DNA of 6,054 nt from Dysgonamonadaceae bacterium (GCA_031261015.1 JAISKG010000261.1:1-6054); one strand, 5' to 3'; positions 1 to 5,980 are shown, counted from the first letter of the stretch. Program-made: numbers and translations. Notes: generated by a model from the sequence alone, not told the origin.

Positions 1-1
1 C

Positions 2-319
2 GACGCGCGCAAAGGCATCCAAATGTTCAGCAATCCGAAAATACACGTTCCGGTCTTGGGATTAGTCGAAAATATGGCTTATTTTGCTCCGGCCGAATTT
101 CCTGATAACCGCTACTATATCTTCGGAAAAGACGGTGGGAAACGATTAGCCGAAGAACTGAAACTTCCGCTTTTGGGCGAAATTCCCTTGGTTGCCGGTA
201 TTTGCGATGCCGGCGACCAAGGAAAACCCGTCGCCCTGAACGAATCCAGCGTGACGGGTCTTGCCTTTCATCGCTTGGCGCAACAAGTAATTGCGCGTGT
301 CGATGACTTCAAAAAATGA
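2..319 (+). CDS. mrp: Mrp/ApbC/Nbp35-family P-loop ATPase, C-terminal part (5' end outside window)
   Basis: This is the last 105 residues of a Mrp (ApbC/NBP35) ATPase, a cytosolic Fe-S cluster carrier or scaffold protein. The frame is open from the left edge (DARKGIQMF), so the ATG at 23 is an internal methionine and the true start lies upstream. Visible family signatures are D-A-x-K-G-I-x-M-F, then VPVLGLVENMAYF, then GKDGGKRLAEELKLPLLGEIPL and the trailing GKPVALNESS. The Walker A/deviant Walker motifs would be upstream and cannot be seen. The CxxC pair that many Mrp proteins carry just after 'ENM' is absent: the segment reads FAPAEFPDNRYYIFG. From memory, Bacteroidetes Mrp proteins share this cysteine-less form, so it is probably lineage-typical rather than damage. 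The gene ends 5 bp from the stop of the convergent small operon, with no terminator between them. Confidence 0.93.
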   Translation, partial: DARKGIQMFSNPKIHVPVLGLVENMAYFAPAEFPDNRYYIFGKDGGKRLAEELKLPLLGEIPLVAGICDAGDQGKPVALNESSVTGLAFHRLAQQVIARVDDFKK

Positions 320-324
320 TCGTC

Positions 325-681
325 CTATCTGAATAATTTCTTTTTGATTTGCTTCAGTATGAAGCTTGTTATAAAGCCTTTAGGTCCTTTTATGAAAAGC
401 GGGATCATATCTAAAGCTCCTTCGGCTAAACCCGACAACGAAAATCCGGTTTTGTCGGGCAGGCGTTTTTTCCTCGTTTCCCGGCTGAACAAACGTTGAA
501 CTCCCGGCGGCATTTTTTCTAAAATCGCATTGGAAGCCGAATTACCGGCCAAGGGTACAAAGTTGTGCTGCAAGTATTTCAAGTTGATTTCCAGCACTTC
601 TTCCAGCTCGCCGGCCTGCTTTTGCAAATGCGCTTTTTGCCTTTGCAAACTTTCTAAGGGTGTTAATTGTTTGGCGCTCAT
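325..681 (-). CDS. Conserved hypothetical small protein, N-terminal coiled coil, last gene of YtxH/holin-like operon
   Basis: This is a 118-residue protein of unknown function. Residues about 6-35 (rich in L, Q, K, E) look like a short amphipathic or coiled-coil helix. A basic middle follows (SRETRKKRLPDK, about 66-77), then a Gly/Leu/Ile-rich amphipathic or weakly hydrophobic segment (about 80-110) ending in a basic tail (KQIKKKLFR). There is no signal peptide and no catalytic motif I recognise. Its ATG overlaps the stop of the upstream two-TM gene as ATGA (678-681), which implies translational coupling. The trio of YtxH-like protein, DUF1469 protein and small helical protein is, from memory, a recurrent Bacteroidetes arrangement. 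By inference it could be a peripheral partner of the two membrane proteins. A + strand ORF at 530-718 inside it is a shadow. Confidence 0.8.
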   Translation of the reverse strand: MSAKQLTPLESLQRQKAHLQKQAGELEEVLEINLKYLQHNFVPLAGNSASNAILEKMPPGVQRLFSRETRKKRLPDKTGFSLSGLAEGALDMIPLFIKGPKGFITSFILKQIKKKLFR

Positions 682-1022
682 AGCAATTCTTTCAAAAAGG
701 TATTTTGCAAACTCGTAATAATGGATTTACGCGCCAACAGGATGATCAGTAACAGAACAAGATAGATCAATGCGACAATAGCAAATCCGGCGGCATAATT
801 GTGCAAACTCTGTCCGATCAGGAAACCCAAAGCAAGAAATAGAAACAGAAATGCAAAAAACACTAAGTTGACGACTATCAATCCGTAAGTAAGAAACGAA
901 CCGACCTTGGAAGTTTTTTCAAACGTATCCAATTTCAGAATAGCCAGCTTGGTGTTGATCAATTCCGTTACATCCTCTTTGAGCACAGACAAAAGCGTTC
1001 CCAAATTGTATTCTCTTTCCAT
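678..1022 (-). CDS. Two-TM inner membrane protein, phage holin family / DUF1469 (Phg_hol_3_6-like)
   Basis: This 114-residue protein has a charged N-terminal amphipathic helix (about 1-38, with the pattern LLSVLKEDVTELINTKLAILKLD). Two strongly hydrophobic spans follow (about 42-70 and 77-97) and then a short basic C-terminus. That layout is characteristic of the DUF1469 / 'actinobacteriophage holin superfamily III' family, which includes YqjE-like proteins. Despite the family name, these are usually chromosomal inner-membrane proteins in Bacteroidetes and Proteobacteria and are found next to YtxH/YqjD-type proteins. Nothing around this gene is phage-like, so lysis is not implied. It starts 6 bp after the YtxH-like gene stops and overlaps the next gene by 4 bp. 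By inference it is an envelope or stress-associated membrane protein; the exact role is unknown. Confidence 0.85.
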   Translation of the reverse strand: MEREYNLGTLLSVLKEDVTELINTKLAILKLDTFEKTSKVGSFLTYGLIVVNLVFFAFLFLFLALGFLIGQSLHNYAAGFAIVALIYLVLLLIILLARKSIITSLQNTFLKELL

Positions 1023-1028
1023 AATTTA

Positions 1029-1283
1029 TTAGAATACAGGGTGTTCTTTGACTTTAGAAATGGTTTCCTGAGCTACTTTTGTTACTTTTTCAGTCGCTTT
1101 TTCCAATTGTTCCATACTGTCGTCAACGGCTTTACCGATGGCTTTTTTTGCTTTTTTCACGGTGGCGTTGAGTTCGTCGGCCATTTCTTGTTTGTCTTCG
1201 TCGCTGGAAGCGAAATACAGAGCGGCGGCGGCTCCGACTAATGCGCCGAGTCCCAATCCGATAAATAATTTGGAATGTTTCAT
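1029..1283 (-). CDS. YtxH-like single-pass membrane protein
   Basis: This is an 84-residue protein. Residues about 6-25 form a Gly/Ala-rich transmembrane segment (FIGLGLGALVGAAAALYFA) right after a short basic N-terminus. A long hydrophilic, Lys/Glu/Ala-rich helix then runs to the C-terminus with repeated KKAKKAIGKAVDD, EKATEKVTKVAQE heptad-like spacing. This is the standard layout of YtxH-domain (Gvp/Ytx stress-associated) proteins: one N-terminal anchor and a long soluble helix. The glycine-rich N-terminal TM is sometimes mistaken for a lipoprotein or signal peptide, but there is no lipobox cysteine. It is the first gene of the three-gene minus-strand operon. The YtxH family is linked to general stress in other bacteria; function here is inferred only from family and context. 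I could not identify a convincing TAnnTTTG promoter upstream (1284-1400). Confidence 0.85.
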   Translation of the reverse strand: MKHSKLFIGLGLGALVGAAAALYFASSDEDKQEMADELNATVKKAKKAIGKAVDDSMEQLEKATEKVTKVAQETISKVKEHPVF

Positions 1284-1383
1284 GTCAAATTTTTTTAATC
1301 AGTGAATATTATTATGTATTAAACGTTTTTTGAGGTGATTAAGTTTATAAAGGCTCAATTTTTTTTTCCGTTTACAATAGTCT

Positions 1384-1407
1384 TTGCGAGCAAAACGAAG
1401 CAATCCG
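1384..1407. repeat. Possible degenerate dispersed palindromic element
   Basis: The segment reads TTGCGAGCAAAACGAAGCAA followed by TCCGG. TTGC and GCAA at the two ends form an imperfect palindrome. The layout resembles the widespread intergenic palindrome of the form ATTGCGAGCnnnGCGAAGCAATCC, seen in many unrelated genomes. Only one copy is in this window, so its repeat status rests on resemblance recalled from elsewhere. Confidence 0.35.
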
Positions 1408-1423
1408 GGAAATTTTTATGCAT

Positions 1424-1456
1424 TTATGTGTAATTGGAAGATTTTATCTAACTTTG
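1424..1456 (+). promoter_or_regulatory. Probable Bacteroidetes-type promoter for the 1487 ORF
   Basis: TAACTTTG at 1449-1456 matches the Bacteroidetes -7 box (TAnnTTTG) exactly and is followed by C, as is common. TTATG at 1424-1428, 20 bp upstream, is a one-mismatch -33 box (TTTTG). The predicted start of transcription is about 1463, leaving a leader of roughly 25 nt before the ATG at 1487. Confidence 0.6.
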
Positions 1457-1486
1457 CCGCAGATACGAAAATAATCAATCCTTTTT

Positions 1487-1642
1487 ATGAAAAATATGGT
1501 TTCCCAGCAAATATTTAGATTGTATAAAGAATTTGTGAGTGGTGGTAGAATCGAAATTATGGAAGGATATTCTAAAAAATCCGATCATAAAGATTTATAC
1601 GAAGAAATATTTACAACAGAGCCGTATTGGAAAAGCAAATGA
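1487..1642 (+). CDS. Small hypothetical protein, 51 aa (possibly first part of a frameshifted gene)
   Basis: This is a 51-codon ORF that begins MKNMVSQQIFRLYKEF, passes through RIEIMEGYSKKSDHKDLYEE and ends EPYWKSK. Composition is protein-like, rich in K, E, Y and I, without low complexity. It has a well-placed promoter 30-60 bp upstream. I do not recognise the family. The stop overlaps the start of a 20-codon ORF as ATGA (1639-1642). One extra A in the AAA at 1637-1639 would fuse the two into a 71-codon protein (…YWKSK then MINELWIYEKGK…). The pair may therefore be one gene broken by a 1-bp deletion, a natural coupled pair, or a recoding site. No signal peptide or TM segment is visible. It is inserted between two oppositely directed operons. 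Confidence 0.5.
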   Translation: MKNMVSQQIFRLYKEFVSGGRIEIMEGYSKKSDHKDLYEEIFTTEPYWKSK

Positions 1643-1701
1643 TCAACGAACTCTGGATCTACGAAAAAGGGAAAGTTTATTTATTATATAAAAAACAGTA
1701 G
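1639..1701 (+). CDS. Very small ORF, 20 aa, overlapping the 51-aa ORF (likely its displaced C-terminus)
   Basis: The ORF encodes MINELWIYEKGKVYLLYKKQ. Alternating hydrophobic residues (WIY, VYLLY) look like two beta strands with a turn at EKGK, which would suit the C-terminus of a small folded protein rather than a free peptide. It starts within the stop of the 51-codon ORF (ATGA), and its TAG stop lies inside the left arm of the 1696-1719 hairpin. It is either translationally coupled or the out-of-frame tail of the same gene. No family is recognised. Confidence 0.35.
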   Translation: MINELWIYEKGKVYLLYKKQ

Positions 1702-1719
1702 GAAGTTCGCTTCCTACTG
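1690..1719 (-). terminator. Intrinsic terminator, probably of the recJ-recQ operon
   Basis: A perfect 10-bp stem is formed by CAGTAGGAAG (1696-1705) and CTTCCTACTG (1710-1719) with a 4-nt loop. Read on the minus strand it is followed directly by TTTTTT (complement of 1690-1695) and further AT-rich sequence, which is the classic Rho-independent arrangement. On the + strand the hairpin is followed by CTGGTGG, so it should not terminate rightward transcription. It lies about 140 bp after the recQ stop. Confidence 0.82.
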
Positions 1720-1860
1720 CTGGTGGCCGAGCCGTAGCACTGCCGCATGTTTATCATATCTTTTGATATCCGTTACAAAAATACGGATAATTTTCCAAAT
1801 CGACAAAAAATATTTGTAAAGGAATGGTTTAACAATGTAAATTTGATTGGAAATCTATGC
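1702..1860. other. 3' untranslated region of recQ with nested hairpins
   Basis: No gene is called here. Apart from the terminator arm, it contains a GC-rich patch (1719-1746, GGTGGCCGAGCCGTAGCAC), with GTG/CAC and GGC/GCC pairing. After that come two small overlapping hairpins: ATATC-TTTT-GATAT (1756-1769) and TATCCGT-N9-ACGGATA (1767-1789). These two share 1767-1769 and so exclude each other. The rest to the recQ stop is AT-rich. Confidence 0.5.
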
Positions 1861-3612
1861 CTAATTATCCCTCGCAAACCGTTCCAAATCCACTCCCCGC
1901 TTTTTCTGCTTCTTCGCCAAACAAACATCGCAATGCCCGCAATCGGCCGCATTTTTTTCTCCGAAATAATTCAGCAACAATCGACTGCGGCAAGTTGTTT
2001 CCGAACTTCCATAATAAACGACTTGCTCGATGCGATGCTTCAGCCGTTTTTTGCGTTCTTCGTAAACTTCGGAAGGAATCCGCAAATTGCCGGCTTCTTC
2101 GCGGTCTTGTACGTAATAAATGACCGGCACTTTTTTCGCCGGAACATAATGAATAATATGGTGCGCCGACAACAATTTCAAGCCTTCATATACTTCGTGC
2201 GCCGTCAGTCCGGTGCGTTGCGCAAGCAAAGTTTCGTTGATATAAATGTAATCGCTGAACAAACCGGTATAGGAGCGCAGCGTTACTTGCAACAAATTTT
2301 CGATTTCGGGACTGAATCCGGAACTTTTGTACAAATCGTCGCGCTGCGTGGTAAACAGGAGTTTCGATTGCCTGTCAGTATCTTCGATGTATTCGATATA
2401 TCCCGATAAATCAAGAATTTTCAGGGCGTGATGAACTTGGGTCATATTGTATTTAAAGACCGAACAAAATTGCTCAATCACAAAATTATGTCCCGTTTCG
2501 ATACCCATATTCATCCCGATTTCAAAGAAATAAGCCAATTTTTCGTAAACGTCGCGAATCAATTCTTTATCGGGAAATGTATCCGGAATTCGTTTTTTCA
2601 ATGTTGCCTGATCGCGTGACGAATAAAGCGCTACGGCATAAGCCTTTTGCTCGTCGCGCCCGGCGCGCCCGGCTTCCTGAAAATATTCTTCGAGCGAGCT
2701 GGGCAATTCAAAGTGAAGCACAAGACGCACGTCAGGTTTGTCGATACCCATGCCGAAAGCGTTGGTACAAACGATGACCCTGCATTTCCCTGATTTCCAG
2801 CTATTTTGCTTGCGGATTTTTTCGTCGGAAGTCAACCCTGCGTGGAAAAAATCGGCGTCAATTCCCGATCGTTGCAATTCGACGGCAATGTCTTTGGTGC
2901 GTTTCCGGCTGCGCACATAAACAATCGCCGATCCGGGAACTTTATTGAGTATCCGGATGATTTCAAACAATTTATCATCGGTTCGACGAAGGATATAAGC
3001 AATATTTTTCCGCTCAAAACTTTTTTGAAACACATTTTTTGTCCGGAAATGCAATTTTTCCTGAATATCATCGATGACTTCCGGCGTGGCAGTAGCAGTT
3101 AAAGCCAGCACGGGAACATTCGGGAGATGCTCGCGTAAATCCGCAATACTGAGGTAAGAAGGTCGAAAATCATAACCCCATTGCGAGATACAATGCGATT
3201 CGTCCACCGCAATCAGGCAAACATTTAAATGAATCAATTTGCATAAAAACAATTCCGTTTTCAAACGTTCGGGCGAAACATAGAGAAATTTGTAATTGCC
3301 GTAAATACAATTCTCTAAGGCGATTACGATTTCCTCGCGGCTCATTCCCGAATGAACGGCCGTCGCTTTGATTCCCCGCCGGCGCAGATTATCGACCTGA
3401 TCTTTCATCAGTGCGATGAGCGGCGTTACGACAATGCAAATTCCGTCCATCAAAAGCGTTGGAACTTGGAAAGTCAAGGATTTGCCACCGCCGGTCGGCA
3501 TCAGTCCCAACGTATCCTTGCCTTCGTAAACCGAAGTGATAATTTCTTCCTGTAAGGAACGAAAAGAATCGTAACCCCAGTACTGTTTCAGGATTTGGCG
3601 GAACCGGCTCAT
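1861..3612 (-). CDS. recQ: ATP-dependent DNA helicase RecQ (C-terminal zinc motif form, no HRDC)
   Basis: This 583-residue SF2 helicase unwinds DNA 3'-5' and supplies ssDNA for recombinational repair and fork processing. Visible motifs are motif 0 GYDSFRSLQEEII (13-25), Walker A PTGGGKS (39-45), DESH box (137-140) followed by the RecQ aromatic loop CISQWGYDFRP (141-151), motif III LTATAT (171-176), motif V TNAFGMGIDKPDV (283-295), and motif VI QEAGRAGRD (312-320). The helicase core ends near 340. Two winged-helix-like segments follow (about 375-412 and 458-500), and only then the zinc motif C541-x16-C558-x2-C561-x2-C564. In E. coli RecQ the same cysteine spacing directly follows the core and precedes the winged helix. 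Just 19 residues follow the last cysteine, so there is no HRDC domain. The ATG lies 13 bp after the recJ stop, so the two are co-transcribed. All catalytic motifs are intact. Confidence 0.96.
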   Translation of the reverse strand: MSRFRQILKQYWGYDSFRSLQEEIITSVYEGKDTLGLMPTGGGKSLTFQVPTLLMDGICIVVTPLIALMKDQVDNLRRRGIKATAVHSGMSREEIVIALENCIYGNYKFLYVSPERLKTELFLCKLIHLNVCLIAVDESHCISQWGYDFRPSYLSIADLREHLPNVPVLALTATATPEVIDDIQEKLHFRTKNVFQKSFERKNIAYILRRTDDKLFEIIRILNKVPGSAIVYVRSRKRTKDIAVELQRSGIDADFFHAGLTSDEKIRKQNSWKSGKCRVIVCTNAFGMGIDKPDVRLVLHFELPSSLEEYFQEAGRAGRDEQKAYAVALYSSRDQATLKKRIPDTFPDKELIRDVYEKLAYFFEIGMNMGIETGHNFVIEQFCSVFKYNMTQVHHALKILDLSGYIEYIEDTDRQSKLLFTTQRDDLYKSSGFSPEIENLLQVTLRSYTGLFSDYIYINETLLAQRTGLTAHEVYEGLKLLSAHHIIHYVPAKKVPVIYYVQDREEAGNLRIPSEVYEERKKRLKHRIEQVVYYGSSETTCRSRLLLNYFGEKNAADCGHCDVCLAKKQKKRGVDLERFARDN

Positions 3613-3625
3613 CAGCGGAAGAAAA

Positions 3626-5353
3626 TTATTCTTTGATCCGTATGTCTTTGATTAATAATTGAATATTGGTCGATCCGTTGTAAGTGTTTTCTTCCAAAGT
3701 ATAACAAACATCAAACGGTTTTCCCGATGTAATGTGATCGAAATGGCGGTGCATTCCGAAGGCAATTCCTTGAATGACCTGATCGGACGAATCGTCGATC
3801 AATTCCAATTTGATGTGCTCCGATTCTTTGCCGACCAATTTGCTGGTTCCGGAATCACGCACATTTAACGAGCAAAAAACCGGTTTGGAATTATCTGGTC
3901 CGAACGGACTCATTTTCTTCAAGTCACTGATAAGCGCATTGTTAATCTCCTTGAATTTCAACGCCATATCAATATCCAAGGTTTGTGTCATTTGTTCTTC
4001 GATCATGTGCTCGTCGGCAAAATCCTCTAATCGCAGCTTGAAGGATTCCAAGTTTTTTTCCAATAAAGTCACGCCGGCCGCAAAAGTATGTCCGCCGAAA
4101 TTTTCCAGTAAATCTTTGCTCGATTCGATGGCGCTGTAAATATCAAATCCGGTGACGGAGCGCGCCGAACCGGAAATAAAACCATTGGATTCGGTCAGTA
4201 CGATTGCCGGCTTGTAATATTTTTCGGTAATGCGCGAAGCTACGATTCCAATCACGCCTTTGTGCCATTCGCGGTTGAATACCACGATGATACGTCCTTG
4301 CAGAAGGGCAGGATTGGCTTCGATAATGGCGTAAGCTTCTTCGGTGATTTGTTTGTCGAGTTCGCGCCGGTCGTCGTTGTACTGGTCGATGTTCTCACTT
4401 TTTGATTTAGCCGATGCAATGTCTTTTGATATAAGCAGATCGACGGCTTCTTTCCCGTTCATCATCCGTCCCGAAGCGTTGATGCGCGGCCCGATTTTGA
4501 ACACAATATCGCTGATCGTAATTTCTTTTCCCGATAGTCCGCCGACGTCGATAATTCCTTTCAAGCCTTTGCTGGGATTATGGTTCAGCTGTTTCAACCC
4601 GAAAGTCGCCATGATCCGGTTCTCGCCGGTAATCGGCACGATATCCGAAGCGATACTTACGGCAACCAAATCCAGCAAGTTGCGCAATCGCGAAAACTCC
4701 AAACCGTTGCTGGCTGCAAAAGCTTGCATGAATTTAAATCCCACGCCGCAACCCGAAAGATGTTCGTAAGGATAACGCGAATTCTGCCGTTTGGCGTCCA
4801 GAATGGCAACCGCGTCCGGCAATGTTTCCGCCGGTAAATGGTGATCGCAAATAATAAAATCAATGCCCAACGATTTGGCGTAAGCGATTTTTTCGATGGC
4901 TTTAATTCCGCAATCCAGAGCAATAATCAAGGTCACGCCGGTTTCTTTGGCGTATTCGATGCCGCGAGTGGAAATCCCATAACCTTCGTCGTAGCGGTCG
5001 GGAATGTAGTAATCCAGGTTGGATTTCCAACTGTTCTGTTCCAAAAATTTATAAACTAATGTGACGGCCGTTGTACCGTCCACGTCATAATCCCCGTAGA
5101 TCATGATTCGTTCTTTGTTTCCTAAGGCGCGGTTGAGGCGTTCGACTGCCTTATCCATATCGGGAAAAAGGAAAGGATCGTGTAAATCTCTTAGACTGGG
5201 ATTCAAAAACTGTCGGGCTTCCTCCTCTGTAGTAATTCCCCGTTGCACCATGAGCAGGCACGCGGCGGGACTGATTCCGAAAGTTTCCGAAAGTTCCTGC
5301 TGTCTAAGTATCTGTTCGTTTGTAGGGGATTGATAATTCCATTTGCTTGTCAT
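3626..5353 (-). CDS. recJ: Single-stranded-DNA-specific 5'-3' exonuclease RecJ
   Basis: This is a 575-residue DHH-family nuclease, the usual length for RecJ. It degrades ssDNA from 5' ends with divalent metal, in recombinational, mismatch and base-excision repair. Motifs read in order: motif I YGDYDVDG (86-93; metal ligands D88, D90, D92), motif II LDCG (146-149), motif III DHH (170-172), motif IV ASD (235-237), all in the DHH domain. Then come the linker with GPRINASGRM (288-297) and DHHA1-domain signatures EWHKGVIGIVASR (362-374) and FGGHTFAAG (419-427). A C-terminal OB-like region (about 455-575) binds ssDNA and includes SPFGPDNSKPVF. All expected catalytic residues are present. It is the first gene of the recJ-recQ operon, which fits joint unwinding and resection. 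The start at 5353 gives the normal family N-terminus; no Shine-Dalgarno is seen, as is usual for this phylum. Confidence 0.97.
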   Translation of the reverse strand: MTSKWNYQSPTNEQILRQQELSETFGISPAACLLMVQRGITTEEEARQFLNPSLRDLHDPFLFPDMDKAVERLNRALGNKERIMIYGDYDVDGTTAVTLVYKFLEQNSWKSNLDYYIPDRYDEGYGISTRGIEYAKETGVTLIIALDCGIKAIEKIAYAKSLGIDFIICDHHLPAETLPDAVAILDAKRQNSRYPYEHLSGCGVGFKFMQAFAASNGLEFSRLRNLLDLVAVSIASDIVPITGENRIMATFGLKQLNHNPSKGLKGIIDVGGLSGKEITISDIVFKIGPRINASGRMMNGKEAVDLLISKDIASAKSKSENIDQYNDDRRELDKQITEEAYAIIEANPALLQGRIIVVFNREWHKGVIGIVASRITEKYYKPAIVLTESNGFISGSARSVTGFDIYSAIESSKDLLENFGGHTFAAGVTLLEKNLESFKLRLEDFADEHMIEEQMTQTLDIDMALKFKEINNALISDLKKMSPFGPDNSKPVFCSLNVRDSGTSKLVGKESEHIKLELIDDSSDQVIQGIAFGMHRHFDHITSGKPFDVCYTLEENTYNGSTNIQLLIKDIRIKE

Positions 5354-5435
5354 TTATATTGTTTTTTTATTTATTTTTCTCGCGAAAAGTCGATTCAGAA
5401 AGGATCTTCCGAGCCTGTGTGTATGAATCAATCCG

Positions 5436-5443
5436 CAAAAATA
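5436..5443 (-). promoter_or_regulatory. Candidate -7 box for the recJ-recQ operon
   Basis: On the minus strand this reads TATTTTTG, a match to TAnnTTTG, 82 bp upstream of the recJ ATG. The predicted leader is about 75 nt and AT-rich. No clear TTTG -33 box lies 19-21 bp further upstream, so this is a weak call. Confidence 0.35.
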
Positions 5444-5534
5444 AGCATTTATGATGAGATTTTTCGTTTTTCGTCGAAAAAACTTAACGGCAAAGTAAAA
5501 AGTTGTTGGTTCAGCGAATGCTACCAAAAATTAA

Positions 5535-5566
5535 TTTTGCAAAATCAAATAATCCTCGTACCTTTG
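5535..5566 (+). promoter_or_regulatory. Strong Bacteroidetes-type promoter (TTTTG-N19-TACCTTTG)
   Basis: TTTTG at 5535-5539 and TACCTTTG at 5559-5566 are separated by 19 bp. This is essentially the textbook -33/-7 arrangement for the Bacteroidetes primary sigma factor. Transcription should begin near 5570-5573, about 28-31 nt before the ATG at 5601. The promoter fires away from recJ. Confidence 0.8.
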
Positions 5567-5600
5567 TGCCCTAATAGGCAAAAAACTAAAACAAATCAGG

Positions 5601-5723
<123 letters not shown>

Positions 5724-5743
5724 CCAATTTTCACAATTATTGT

Positions 5744-5763
5744 TTCGCGCGCGCGTGCGCGAA
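5744..5763. repeat. CG-alternating palindrome
   Basis: TTCGCGC (5744-5750) pairs perfectly with GCGCGAA (5757-5763) over a 6-nt loop GCGCGT. The core is an almost pure alternating C/G run, set in AT-rich flanks. It could form a 7-bp hairpin in RNA or a Z-DNA-prone or cruciform structure in DNA. It lies between the ORF stop (5723) and the terminator. Confidence 0.75.
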
Positions 5764-5793
5764 TATAAAGGATTCCTATTTAAAAAGAGATAC

Positions 5794-5830
5794 AGGCTTG
5801 CTCCAAAATTATTTGGGGCAGGCCTTTTTT
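5794..5830 (+). terminator. Intrinsic terminator of the 5601 unit
   Basis: A 14-bp stem forms between 5794-5807 (AGGCTTGCTCCAAA) and 5812-5825 (TTTGGGGCAGGCCT), with two G-U pairs and tetraloop ATTA. The run TTTTTT (5825-5830) follows directly. On the minus strand no U-run adjoins the stem, so termination should be rightward only. This closes a transcript of about 255 nt begun at 5570-5573. Confidence 0.88.
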
Positions 5831-5865
5831 GCGTTTCGGGGTACACAGACACCACACATCATCCG

Positions 5866-5980
5866 GAACTCCGTAGGAGTTCAACCCCCTACGGGGTTGG
5901 CGGAAGGGCGTGGCATTGTCCTAAACCCCGCGCTGCGCTCCGCTTGCACGGGGCTACCTATCTTATGCGCCTCCGGCGCA
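5866..5980. repeat. Cluster of short GC-rich palindromes (REP-like)
   Basis: Four stems are closely packed. GAACTCC-gta-GGAGTTC is at 5866-5882. AACCCC-ctac-GGGGTT is at 5883-5898, directly abutting the first. CCCCG-N18-CGGGG (5926-5953) has a GCGCTGCGCTCCGCTTGC interior. TGCGCC-tcc-GGCGCA is at 5966-5980. Base composition is sharply higher in GC than the flanks. From memory, sequences of this style (CTCCGTAGGAGTTC, CCCCTACGGGG, GCGCTCCGCTTG) recur between genes in Bacteroidales genomes. Confidence 0.7.

Larger units (their letters stand above)
1284..1486. other. AT-rich intergenic stretch between divergent units
   Basis: This stretch is the divergent upstream region of the YtxH-like operon (leftward) and of the small ORF pair (rightward). 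It is strongly AT-rich and has no ORF worth calling. Two items stand out, described separately: a degenerate dispersed palindrome around 1384-1407 and a + strand promoter at about 1424-1456. A leftward promoter must lie here, but no clear match to the Bacteroidetes consensus was found by eye. Confidence 0.6.

Noticed and set aside
678..1022. Prophage or lysis cassette suggested by the 'phage holin' family name
   Set aside because: The family is mostly chromosomal, and no endolysin, spanin, structural or integrase gene is present; the neighbours are a YtxH-like protein and mrp.
1696..1746. tRNA-like or riboswitch-like GC patch beside the recQ terminator
   Set aside because: No cloverleaf, T-loop GTTC/CCA or known aptamer core could be formed; the long stem is explained by the terminator.
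1747..2409. 220-codon + strand ORF
   Set aside because: It lies almost wholly antisense to recQ, whose helicase family assignment is certain; its translation has no recognisable domain.
4344..4769. 141-codon + strand ORF
   Set aside because: It is antisense to the recJ DHH/DHHA1 coding region and is a shadow frame.
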